From contig JASDDO010000024.1 of NCBI GenBank assembly GCA_030015575.1, positions 215,160,996-215,224,995 on the forward strand: a DNA stretch of 64,000 nucleotides, given 5' to 3'. Shown in pieces: positions 48,593 to 59,233 of the stretch. The stretch is from Agapanthus africanus. Taxonomy: Eukaryota > Streptophyta > Magnoliopsida > Asparagales > Amaryllidaceae. Position numbers and translations under genes: made by a program. Each line of letters begins with the position of its first letter. Position 1 is the stretch's first letter. The notes beneath the pieces are model-generated. The model ran no database searches. It was not told where the DNA came from and was given only the letters and a program-made list of their open reading frames with translations.

Positions 48593-49186
48593 TATTTAGT
48601 GAACACGCGATTTATGCGATTGGGTTTTTGGTTTGGTAGTTGCCACGTATAGCGACCCTAGTTGTGGTTTGTGGCGTTGTCGCGAGCGTGTTTTGTGCAT
48701 AAGTGCGTGCGCGTCTAATTACTGCGCGTTGGTTATCTTGTTTCGTTGTGTTTGCGACCATTTATATATTTATTCTCTTATTTCCTTGTGTACGTTCTAG
48801 GATCGGGTGCAGAGGCATCGGATGTGGCGTGGAAATGGCTGAGCTGAAATCGGATCAGATTAGCCGAGACATCCAAGTGAGTAGATATATATCTAAGGGG
48901 GAAGTCGGGTGGATGGCGTATAGCACCCCCGCAATTTCGTAGGATATGATGTGTTATTATACACACATACACACATGTGTTATTGCGAGATATGAATACT
49001 TAGCAAGAAAAGCTTTAGGTGACCATGGTTGGATTTAGTGTAATTGGGAGAAAGTTCCTTTAGTTAGTTTCTTAGTCGCGAAACCCTAGAGTAAAGGTTG
49101 ACACACACACACATGCACACACATGTTATGTTTGGGTGTATATGTTTATATGTATGTATATGTGTGTATGTGTGTGTGTACGCGTT

Positions 49187-49226
<40 letters not shown>

Positions 49227-51596
49227 TATACACGGATGATGAGCCCAGTATATGATACTTGGAGATGAGCCGATATGATCGGGTATGATACCGTGAGATT
49301 GTGATATGTGATTGGGTCGTGATATGATATACGACATGATATTATAGCGGATCGTTAGGCGATGTGTTTTCATACACATGAGGATATATGTTTGATGATA
49401 TTGGAATGCACTAGATTTTAAAATGGTACCCCTAATTTATGAAATTATGAATAATGAGGTACATGTGATATTTGACCCGTACCCCGATTTTGGGATGCCG
49501 TACGATGGATTTTACAGTACGAGATATAGATATAATGATTGATCCGCACTCGTGACTCGAGGATGTCGTACTATGTATTTTTACTATACGCGATGCTATT
49601 GAGGCGGGATCGCCGATTACTAGATATATCGACTCGATCTTTAAGCGGATTTTTTTACCCTTTAGACTGGGCTCGAGTCATACTTATTTTCAAACTAACG
49701 AATCATGAGTAGTTTTAAAGACAGGCCGAGAGATACTACGGATTTTTCAAAAGACGTATTTTTTCTCAAAAACCCCGTAGCCCTATTTTTCTAAAACCAC
49801 GATTCGTGCTATTTCAAACACTAAAAACTGTATGACTCGTATATGGAAATGTATATTCTTCAATGTTGCGGTTACTATATCTTTTCCTGTATATTCATGC
49901 TGATCTCATCGCATTGCATGCTTATAAATGTGTTTTCGTTAGTTATTATGAACCCCTGTTGTCAGGACACCAGCACCATTACCGATGATGTGTATGTCCA
50001 TGGGGTCTTGCTTTCCGGCTCACACACATCATCATTGGTAATTACCATGTCACGTACACTTTAGAGAATATTACTTCATTGATATAACTTGCTAGCTGAT
50101 AGTTCCAATATATGATTACTATGCTAGTTTAGATATTGCATTCTTTACTTAGATACCCATGCATGTGTATATTTGTGGTCATGCAATATTATGGGGTTTT
50201 ATGCCGGTAATTCACTGTTTACATATTCTAAGATTTTTGGATATCGTATTTTCCATGACATTTTTTGATTTGGAGAAACCGCAAGGATTTTATAAACTCG
50301 TTATCCTTTCTAAAAATAGAAATTTGCGGTTTTCTCGTGATATGATGTATGTGTCGTCCACCATGAGTTTTCTCGGCTCTTGAATGGTATCATACACCCG
50401 ATTCGAGGAGGAGGATGAACCATTTGCGGGTGCATGGTGGACCCGGTACGGTACCCCAGGGCGAGAGTGGTTTTGTGGGGATGACGATGAGCCTGGAAGG
50501 GGAAGACTACCAACCGGTGATGTCGGGCGCGTGTGGATATCTGGAGGATACTGATGTAGTCGAGAGATTTGATGTAATGGGCCGATCCGGACTGATGGAG
50601 CCCATGGGCCGATCTGGACCGACGGAGCCTGAGATTTGAGTATTATGTGTCGCTGTCAGACATGGATTTTGAGATGTTTTGAGTGCCGATGCTGGGCACT
50701 CGGGTTTTATCATGATTTGTGTTTCGTTGCTGGACACACGCTGGATGGTGCATTAGTACATGTCACGCATCGATATATTGTTACTCATGACATGGACACG
50801 AGTACTTTGATATCATACTTATGATATGTTGTCACCCTCTTTGTAGTATTGCATAGTTTTATTGTATGACCTAGGAGAGAGTCATACATGCGATTTCTTC
50901 TCGGTGATGTTTTCTACTCACGAGTTGGCAACTCGCCCATGTTGTGCCACAGTTTCTTGCAGATTTGGCTGTACAGGTTTCGTTGCGGCTTGCTGGCACA
51001 CTGATTCCTTCCAGGTGATTGCTTTGGTAGGTGGGTTCACTTGCATCGTGACCACCGTTGTACTTTTATTTATTTCAGTTGTATCTAGTAAACTCCATCA
51101 ACCAGACTTGTATATTTGATAGACTTGGAAGACCAGTTATATATTCTTTCGACCTTAGAGTCGCGCTCTTGTATTATTATGGGTCTTCTTTGGGTTTTTC
51201 TTGAGGATGTTAGTTTCCTTTTTGAGTTTTGATCCTCGCCTTTCGGTGTTGTATATTATATTGCTTGCGTGGTTGTTTCCGCTAATTGGCGAAGCGCTAG
51301 CTCCCGCTTGGGGATGCCTTTATTCATTACTTATATATATGCATGTTTGTACCCGTTTAGGGCCAGTATTTACAAAGGAGATTCTGCCGAAATTTTTGGG
51401 AAAATATGCTGTTGCTTTTAAAAAGGTTTACTACGACTTTCAAAGTGATTTGATTTGTTAACTTTTAAATGAGTATTCCTTCACTCTTTCTTTTAAATGG
51501 TTTAGATTTCTGAGCTTTTGGCTTATTAAATTAGGTGGGGTCCTATAGACTTCACATGATTCAAGTGCCAATCACGTGCCATTTCGGGTCGTGACA
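48593..51596 (+). repeat. Right LTR of element A, second part
   Basis: It continues the LTR after element C and matches 20925-23835, ending GGGTCGTGACA. A TG microsatellite lies at 49187-49222. GAGGC at 51597-51601 completes the target duplication of A. Confidence 0.92.
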
Positions 51597-52632
51597 GAGG
51601 CACTTTGCCATCTGCAATTGCTCTTTATTTAAACTATGATCATTCATCTTCTTGGGGAATTGATAGCTAGGCTGATGATTTTACTGACTATTCTCGAATG
51701 GGAAAAGCGAAGGAAGATGGAAATCATTGCTTCGCCCTGCCGAATCATTATTGAAATTTGAGTTTAAGTAACCTCCTATCCAGATTTCGCATTCGTCGCT
51801 TGTGTTATGGCCCCGCCGATGACTTTCTTTTATTCTTTTTTGAGGAATGCGATTGATCATGACATTAGGTTTCCTCACCAGTTGCTAGAGCTTGAATCTC
51901 CGGCACCCTTTGAATGAATTCGGATATGGCCTGGAAATCATTAGTTCTGAATTGAGTAAAAACATAGCCAAAGGACTTTACAGGCTTAACGTGCATGAGA
52001 ATTGGCAAAGAAAGGAATAAGCTTGAACTAAGCTTTCAACCCAGCTTCAGGCTAACACGATCTGCCAACATTGATAGTCAGACCACTAGCCAATAACATC
52101 TTTCTTTCACGGATTACTAGACTCGTCATCTAGGAATTTGTCCTTCTTTATCATGCTTATCTATCCTAATTGTGAACACCAAACTCTCGTTGGTATTTAG
52201 AACTTCTTTCTATTGAAGGAACTTGGCTTCTGAATGAAGATTAAAAATAGTATAGTTTTCTACCTCCCTGTTTACCCCCGCATCTTTTTTCTACCTTGAC
52301 TTTAGGGTTGGCTTGAACTTCCAAGTAGGATTCACAACATCTCACTAAGAAATTTCTAAGGGGGAAGAACTCTGAGCTTTGAGAATAGCTTGACTTTCCC
52401 CGACCTTATAGGAAGCTCCCCCGGAGGATTCATTTCGCACTCTTCCTTTAACGCCGTTCGTTGGAATTTAACCGTTGAGGCATGGACACATTCTAAATAG
52501 CCTCTACCAATTCCATTATGAAACTAAATGATTGAAAGCGCAACTAGACTACATTTATTCAAATGCATTTTTCTCCTTTCCGCATTTCTAGCTTAGTTAG
52601 TTGAAACCGCTTCTGTTAACTCACCGAAATCC
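51597..52632. other. Mitochondrial-like DNA island, segment 2
   Basis: It resumes the organelle-like text directly after GAGGC; without A and one GAGGC copy it joins 19584. No known gene is recognised. AATCC at 52628-52632 is the left target copy of the solo LTR. Confidence 0.6.
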
Positions 52633-54815
52633 TGTTAGTTGTATGTATGCCCTAGAGGCCATTATTGTACATATGATGTATATTATAGTGGATTCTTGGA
52701 CATATATAGAGAGGACTTTCTTGCTCGATATGATAGTATGCTATCTGGTTGCTCTTTATCTTAACATATTGACTTGTATATGTGATGCTGTCTTGCTCTC
52801 ACATGTTGATAGAGCCTTTAGGTTGTGTACTTGACTACCAGGTCTATGATGGAGATAATACTAGTGGGGCCAAGGGTAGTCCACAAGTACACCCTAAAAC
52901 AGTTCCTAGTCGAGGGTGTATCGAGACAGGGCATCGATATTCCGGAGTAGACTAGCGTATACGCATCTTGACCCATATGATGGGCGATGGATGATCCTAT
53001 CCATTGGTGTTTGACATCAAAGATGGTATACGGGTGATCAGTGGAGACTGGGTACACTGAACGGACTCACCGTGAACTCCTAGTTGGTATTACACCTATC
53101 GTCAGATAGTAGTTCTCTGGTGACACTGGTATATATTAGTCTGTAGACTCGAGATCGTCATAGAGTCTTGTGTGATTCCTACTGTGCTTTGATTTCCACC
53201 TTACCACATTCAAAAGAACATGCAAAACGGTGGCTTTTGGGTACAGTCCCGAATCACATGGAGGCAATGAGCGATAGGAGGGGATTCGTCTCTCCCGGTA
53301 TTGGGAGTTGATGTTGCACCGTGCTCGATTGGCCATAACAGGAAAGTCCCTGGCCAGGGCTGATACAGAGATTTACTGATAAGTGTTATAAGTAGTTTCT
53401 CGACCCGTTATGAGCCTCACATCGGCACGACTTATCGGTTATTGGGGTCTGACGTTTACCACCCCTAGACTTGATATGTGACATCTCAGACGAAAAGAAT
53501 GGACTGTACGGTAGTGTTACTGACAGGCTTTACAGGAGCTAGAGCGGGCTTGCTTGTTGATCTTCTGATCGCTCAATACCCGGGTAGCCGTTACGTCCAG
53601 CTAGTACCGCTGAAGGCTTGTGGGTGCTTGATATGATCATCACCTACTGCCGGAGTATTGACGAGTCTTTAGAGTCCTACACAGAGGTTTTACTGGATCA
53701 GGCAAAACGAAAGAGGAGCACATATGTGATATGTGCGGGACCGAGATTAATACGAGTATGAGATACCGTATTTTATTCTCGCGATATTTGTATCGGTCGG
53801 TTATATGTGATATAGCCGGGTTATTGAATCAAGTGTTGATTCGATAGGTTGGTACATATAATATTAGTCAGTTATATGTGATATAGCCGGATTATTAAAT
53901 CAAGTGTTGATTTGATGATTTAGTGTATAATTGTATATTTGATATACTAGTTTACATTAACTAATATTAGTTTACTTAAGCATTTATTTTTCTCACATGT
54001 GCACACTTAATATATATGTGATATATATTAATTGTGTTTTATTATGTGTCATGGTTGATGATACATGCAACATGGGTGTATGAGACTTACACCATGATAA
54101 AGATAATGTAGGGTTTATTTATTTATTGTAATTCAATTATTAGTTGAAAATTTGTCACATGGCATGAAGCTTTGAGAAGCTTGGAGAACCATTGACTTAG
54201 TCCACTAGTTTTGTCTTACACTAGATATTTGTTAACCCAACCATTATTTAAACTCATACATGAGTAATATTAGATATTTTCTCACCCATGGTTGCCATTC
54301 ACTCTCACAACATTATCTCTCTTCATTTTCTTCTTCAAGCTCAAGAGCTCTCTAACTTTTGAGCAAGTGAGAAATATTAGTGAGAAAATCAATTCTAAAG
54401 TGAGCAAAAATCCTACTTCATCATCCTCTTCTAGATTAGCACTTTAGTATAGGGTGTTAGCTTCACTAATATCTCATTAGTGAAGTAGTAGCTTGGGTTA
54501 GTGTCTCCTCGACGTAGATCATTTTCAGCCTCGAAGACTTCAAGCAAGTTCGTTCCTTTCTTCTTGTGAAGCCATGCTAGAGTCCGGAAGATCACTACTT
54601 GGAGCAAAGGGATTACTACACGGATCTATTGAAGTAAAGGACCGGTCTACAAAGGTTGTATTCCTAGTTCACTTAGTTGTAAAGTAGTTTACAATTTGTT
54701 TCGTATGATTCTCTAGTTAAAGATTCTAGTTTAGGGTTCTTTAAAACGGCAAAAATTTGAAAATGGCATGGACGATGCCTCCCGAAACCTTTCCGTCATT
54801 CATAGGAACCCTACA
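52633..54815 (+). mobile_element. Solo LTR D with AATCC target duplication
   Basis: It begins TGTTAGTTGTATG and ends GGAACCCTACA, bordered by AATCC at 52628-52632 and 54816-54820. The TGTTAG start followed by TATGCCCTAGAGGCC is seen in Ty1/copia LTRs. No primer site, polypurine tract or coding frame exists inside its 2183 bases, so it is most simply a solo LTR left by recombination. A 71-base tandem duplication containing GTTATATGTGATATAGCCGG lies at about 53800-53940. Orientation is taken from TG..CA only. Confidence 0.75.
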
Positions 54816-56430
54816 AATCCATCTTAGCTGATCTAAAGCCGGCTCTAGACGAAGCTGCAGAGGTAAATAGGGAGGCAAACAAAGCAAGAGGGGGTCAGTC
54901 CGCTAAGTCCAGCTTGTCTAAGCAATTCTGCAGAAACTTCACTTGCTCCTTAGGAGGACCAAGAAACCACCCGACCTCGTACATCTGTACAGTCTCAATG
55001 GTATTTTTGAAACTTGCTTGAACATGAAAAACTCCCTTTGGTATTCTACGTCCATTCCTACGTGAATCAGTTTAGGACAAGCCAGATTTTTCCTTTTTGG
55101 GAAAGCAGAGATGGAACGATTGATAGATGGTGTCCATAGGGGCTATTCTCTATGGGTCCTTCAAGTATGCTTCTTTTCCTTTAGAGGTCGGATAACAGTA
55201 GAATGGTAATAAAACATGGCACTAAATGCTTGGAAGCGATCATCCTGGAAAGGTTTGATTCAAAGAGATAGGTATCCGTTCCGAAGAGCTTGTTCCCCGT
55301 TCCCCTATGGTCTTGGTCCTTTAGGTACTGCTCCACCAGATGTGAGTGAAAGAAGGGCTTTGCTCTAAATCTATCTGCTCCAGATAAAAGAGATGTATGG
55401 GACCCCGTCAATGATGAAATTATAAAAAATATAGTCACACATGGACCTATCTGAAGGGTTCTCGGTAAGACCATACAGAAGTAGCCAAACCATAGTTACA
55501 TGGATTTTTATTTTTGGCAAAGGCATAGGAGGTGTCCAAGAGCACAGAAGACAGATGACGAGACAAGACGATCGCTAACGGTTCAAGGATGAGATCATCC
55601 AACCTTCTAGGAACGCCGAAGAATACCTAGGTGGGAGAGATGGACCAAAATAGAAAATCCGACGTTCCCCAACCTCGGACTTAGTCATAACAGTTCGACA
55701 TAAAGGGGACAGCTTATAGTTACCGGAAAGAGCAAACTCCTTGTAGAGGACATATAAGGATCCAGTTGGGCCTTGAGCTTCGAACGAACACAATCAATCT
55801 CTACTTGACGCACCAGATCTGAGCTATTCACAAGAACTGTAACAGTACTCATTGCTCTAACAAAAAGAGAAAAGGGACTTCAAAGAAATAAATAAAGAAA
55901 AAGAATAGAAATGAGGCGATCTAATCGTTGGACAAAACTCATTAAAGACAAATATAGGTTGTTAGTAAGTTGGTATTCTCCGCCATCGGTAAATCGGTGC
56001 TAAGGGCCTTAATTCAGAGCAAACAGAAAAACGGACCATTATATAACAAAATTCCATTTGCGTCTTCTATAAGAAATGAAATATGACTATAAGAGAATGG
56101 TGACAACGGTCACTATCCCCTGAAAGACAGTCTGACTTGATTGAAGTGAGGGGACACCCACGGCTGGATTGAATCGGGTTAAGCAAAAGGGGAGATTGTG
56201 CGCCTTGCCAAAAGAAAAGGAGAACTTAGAATAGGCAGATGAACACGGCAGACTCTTTACGGAAAGAAAGCATACGACGTCAACTCCCTCTCCTTGCTTT
56301 ATAGTAATCGCGCGAGCTAGCAAAAGGATCAAATCGCAGCAAGAAATCGGATTATATGCAAGGCTTTGAAATATAGCACGCTCAATTCAAACCAATTTCG
56401 CACTAGCGCAAGTTTCTAAGGTTTCTTGCT

Positions 56431-56452
56431 GGTCAAAATCTTGTCATCCCTA
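56431..56452 (+). pseudogene. trnP-UGG: 3' end of plastid trnP-UGG
   Basis: GGTCAAAATCTTGTCATCCCTA resembles the T arm and acceptor end of plastid trnP, and the following about 140 bases match what I know of the plastid trnP-trnW spacer. The 5' two thirds of the gene are missing. Confidence 0.6.
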
Positions 56453-56591
56453 CCCATTACTTCTCCTATGGGCAGTAACGAGGGCGTAGCTTGAGATCGA
56501 TTCAAATTGGAAAAAAATTCTCGTTTAATTAGACTATATGCATGCGGTAAAAAAATCATCCTTTTCTTTACTTCTCTCCTGTCGTAAGAAA

Positions 56592-56665
56592 GCGCTCTCA
56601 GTTCAGTTCGGTAGAACGTGGGTCTCCAAAACCCGATGTCGTAGGTTCAAATCCTACAGAGCGTG
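56592..56665 (+). tRNA. trnW-CCA: tRNA-Trp (CCA), plastid-derived
   Basis: A 74-base cloverleaf: acceptor GCGCTCT pairs with AGAGCGT (first pair G-U), anticodon loop CTCCAAA with CCA at 56626-56628, T arm GTAGG/CCTAC with loop TTCAAAT, discriminator G. It is almost the plastid trnW, which in angiosperms is also present and used in mitochondria. Position 8, nearly always U, is C here, which would weaken the U8-A14 contact. In the nucleus it is presumably inactive: organelle tRNA genes lack pol III context here. Confidence 0.92.
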
Positions 56666-56789
56666 ATTCTGTTCTTGTTATGTTATGTCGAATCACAATA
56701 AAATAACTTAACAAAGTGGAATTTCATCTTTTCATTTTACCTCCTGGAGATCAAGGAGGTAAAGAAATCTATGCTATGTGTTTTTGGAG

Positions 56790-57205
56790 CCCCAAGTAAC
56801 AGGTATAAAATCTTTGAATACCTCCACAAAGTGGTGATGAAACATATAACTTTCGTTTTTTCCTCTAAATCGATCCGATCCCGTATAATAAGCGAGCTCT
56901 TTGCTCAATCGCAGACATTTCTACAACACCTCTAAAAGAGGAACAAATAGTCAATTTTGGAAGAACTTATTGTCATCCTCATTTAGATATGAATCTATCT
57001 GATTCAGAAGGGAAGAACTTGCATCGGTATCTCAGTTTCAATTCAAACATGGGTTTGATTCACACTCCATGTTCTGATAAATATTTACCATCCGGAAAGA
57101 GAAAAAAACTGAGTCTTTGTCTAAAGAAATAGTTGAGAAGGGCAGATGCATGGAACCTTTCAACGAGATAGTGTTTTTTCAAATCTCTCAAAATGGAATC
57201 TGTTC
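56790..57205 (+). pseudogene. ycf2: Plastid ycf2 fragment
   Basis: Plus-strand pieces match an internal part of plastid Ycf2: SGDETYN, then PLNRSDP, after a frameshift [11 protein letters not shown], then [45 protein letters not shown], a stop, and in another frame [17 protein letters not shown]. At least two frameshifts or stops break it. In the plastome ycf2 lies far from trnW, so the joining at about 56785 shows rearrangement, as in plastid DNA carried by mitochondrial genomes. About 140 of the more than 2000 residues of Ycf2 are covered. Confidence 0.85.
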
Positions 57206-57830
57206 CTAAAGTTGAAGTTGAACCGGGACTATGTTCGAAATCCAGTCTGAATCAGAGACCGTTCTGATGAAGTGTGCACAGATTAGTTAGTATCTGTCTT
57301 ATTTGACTTTACCATTCTCATTATTAAATACCATGTTACAGATGGAGTTTTTTTCTTTTGTATCACAGACTTTACTCCTTCTAAGAGGATCAACCAGCGC
57401 AAGGTCCAACCATGGCATGTAGCTATAGGACTAGGAGAAAATGTCTATTATGTCTTTCGAAATTCATTCTTTCTTGTTTTACTGGTGTGAATGGCACACT
57501 TCTTTGAACGATTCTAGGTGTTGGGGTCAAAATTTGCACCCCAGTTGACCGTGTCAAAGTCGAGGTAAACCCTAAGTAAGCGGGCCCAAGCCCAAGCAAG
57601 TGGGCCCATGCCCAAGTCGAGCCCCGCGGCCGGCCTCTCCATGCCAAAATAAAAATCATGTAACAAATAATTTTGATGTAATTTTTTGTGCATGAATGTA
57701 AGCAAAATGGGCATAAAGCCAAATTTTTGTAAAGCCCATGGCTTATGTGCAAAAAGAAATAGCACATGAGACATGGGATGGGCAAAATGCCATTTTGTAA
57801 AGCCCAAGGGGCTATATGTAAAGTTTGTAG

Positions 57831-57840
57831 CCTATAAAGG
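57831..57840 (+). promoter_or_regulatory. TATA box of LTR E
   Basis: CCTATAAAGG, about 310 bases into the LTR, followed by an AATAAA at 57856. Typical U3/R spacing. Confidence 0.5.
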
Positions 57841-58334
57841 CAAACATGATGATGAATAAAGAAGACAACCTTTGATTCTCTAAAGATTCTAGGATTTTTT
57901 GTGCCTCCTTCTCCTTCCTCAAGATTCTAAAGCTTCTCCTTTCTTTTGAATTAAATCAAGAGTTTTACTCTTCCTTTTCCAAAACTAAATAGTTTTTCAC
58001 CACAAAACCCACAAAGGGGAGCTCAGATCTTCCGTTAGATCTAAAAAGGGAGATTTTTAAATCTCACCCCCTTTCTCTAAGATCCGGCCAACCGACAGGA
58101 AGAAGAAGGAGACCCATCTCCAAAAATCCCATCTTGGGAAGATCTAGAGCCAAAGGGAGAAGCAAAGCAGCCCCCTTTGATCATTTCTAAATTTTTTTAA
58201 GAGTCTAACTCCATTCAAGATCCATTGGAGTTTAATTCCCTAAATTAATCTCTGTCAGGAGTTTAGCTCCATAAGTCAAATCGGGAGCACAGCTCCCAGT
58301 GCAGGGACCAAATACCTTTTGCTGCTGACGCCTA

Positions 58335-58622
58335 GCAACCGTGTGCCAGGCACATGGGGAGCTGGTGCTCTGGCGCACAATGCCCGCGTGCCAGGCACGT
58401 GGTGCGCTGGCGCTCTGGTGCACAGCGCCCGCGTGCCAGGCACGTGGGGAGCTGGCGCTCTGGCGCACAGCGCCCTCGTGCAAGGCACGTGGTGCGCTGG
58501 CGCTCTGGCGCACAGCGCCCGCGTGCCAGGCACGTGGTGTGCTGGCGCACAGCGCCCGCGTGCCAGGCACGTGGTGCGCTGGCGCACAGCGCACGCGTGC
58601 CAGGCACGTGGGGCGCTGACGC
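58335..58622. repeat. GC-rich minisatellite, 45- and 37-base units
   Basis: GTGCCAGGCAC recurs at 58343, 58388, 58433, 58478, 58523, 58560 and 58597, i.e. four 45-base steps then two 37-base steps. Each unit after the first holds CACGTG and GGCGC/GCGCC blocks. Because 45 is a multiple of three the array stays open in several frames on both strands, giving frames of 90-139 codons that are not genes. Confidence 0.92.
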
Positions 58623-58663
58623 CTTCTCCCACGCATCCTTTGGATGCCCTTTCCCTTTTATAT

Positions 58664-58697
58664 ATATATGTATGTATACACACACACACACACATAC
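58664..58697. repeat. TA/CA microsatellite
   Basis: TATATATATATGTATGTATA followed by a CA run, within LTR E. Confidence 0.8.
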
Positions 58698-58718
58698 ATA
58701 CTCCATGACACTGTCCCT

Positions 58719-58825
58719 GTTAGAAAAAAATTTCTAACGGGACGTTGCCCCGGTTCCCGTAAGGGGGCTGCTAGCCCCCTTGACCCCCAGCCCGCTATCC
58801 CGGTAGCGGGACCCCGTAAAAACTC
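58719..58825. repeat. Cluster of short hairpins in LTR E
   Basis: Three inverted repeats follow each other: GTTAGAAA/TTTCTAAC (58719-58738), AAGGGGGCT/AGCCCCCTT (58761-58781) and CCCGCTA/TAGCGGG (58791-58811). GC-rich, so stable if transcribed. Confidence 0.6.
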
Positions 58826-59096
58826 TGCGGGGCCCCCAATATATCCAAAACCCTTTCAAAACATACGCACACTGCACGTTGAGTTCACATGACCTGTTTA
58901 ACCCGTCAATCGGAGGTTCTCTCGCTCCAAAACCCGATGGGTAATTAACGGCAGTTTAGTCCGCGTCTGCCGGAGATTCGGATCCCCACAATCAATAAAC
59001 CCCTGCCTACACTAGGCAGGGGGAATCTGAAATGCGCCAGACAAGCGCGCGCGTATTCCCATCTCAATGCGGTGACGAAAAACACCCTACAGATTC

Positions 59097-59114
59097 TGGC
59101 ATGCCCGGTAGGAC
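59097..59114 (+). other. Primer binding site region of element E
   Basis: TGGCATGCCCGGTAGGAC follows the presumed LTR end by five bases. Similar TGGCACGCCCGGTGGGAC sites occur in Tat/RIRE2-like elements; the exact primer tRNA is not certain. Confidence 0.5.
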
Positions 59115-59233
59115 CAATCTCTCCTCCCATATTTCGGGTTAAGCATTCATGCGAACTCAATCAATATACATATCGATATTTATACTAAAATAATACTCTT
59201 TCATGCAGGACTTCAAGCGATCAATCTTCAACC

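Larger units (their letters stand above)
19585..51596 (+). mobile_element. LARD-like LTR retrotransposon A with two nested elements
   Basis: The element begins TGTAACGTTC and ends GGGTCGTGACA, is bordered by GAGGC at 19580-19584 and 51597-51601, and has direct LTRs of about 4.25 kb (19585-23835; 35941-37279 plus 48593-51596). A tRNA-Met primer site follows the left LTR and a polypurine tract precedes the right LTR, so it runs on the plus strand. Without nested insertions the internal region is only about 2.87 kb and has no long ORF. This matches large retrotransposon derivatives, which rely on proteins from autonomous relatives. The LTR edges and primer site resemble plant chromoviruses such as Tekay. 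Confidence 0.92.
54816..57518. other. Organelle-like DNA island, segment 3, with plastid-derived part
   Basis: 54816-56430 is mitochondrial-like with no recognised gene; frames at 55181-55474 and 55575-55793 (minus) have no known domain. 56430-57205 is plastid-derived (trnP end, trnW, ycf2 piece). 57206-57518 is unassigned. It ends where element E begins. Confidence 0.65.
57519..59091 (+). repeat. 5' LTR of element E
   Basis: It starts TGTTGGGGTC after organelle-like DNA and probably ends at ACCCTACA, five bases before the primer site. The right edge is inferred from the primer site because the second LTR is outside the window. It contains a TATA box, a GC-rich minisatellite and several hairpins. 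Confidence 0.65.

Noticed and set aside
58232..58737. Six overlapping frames of 90-139 codons on both strands
   Set aside because: They arise because the 45-base minisatellite has a length divisible by three and no stop words; the encoded repeats have no domain.
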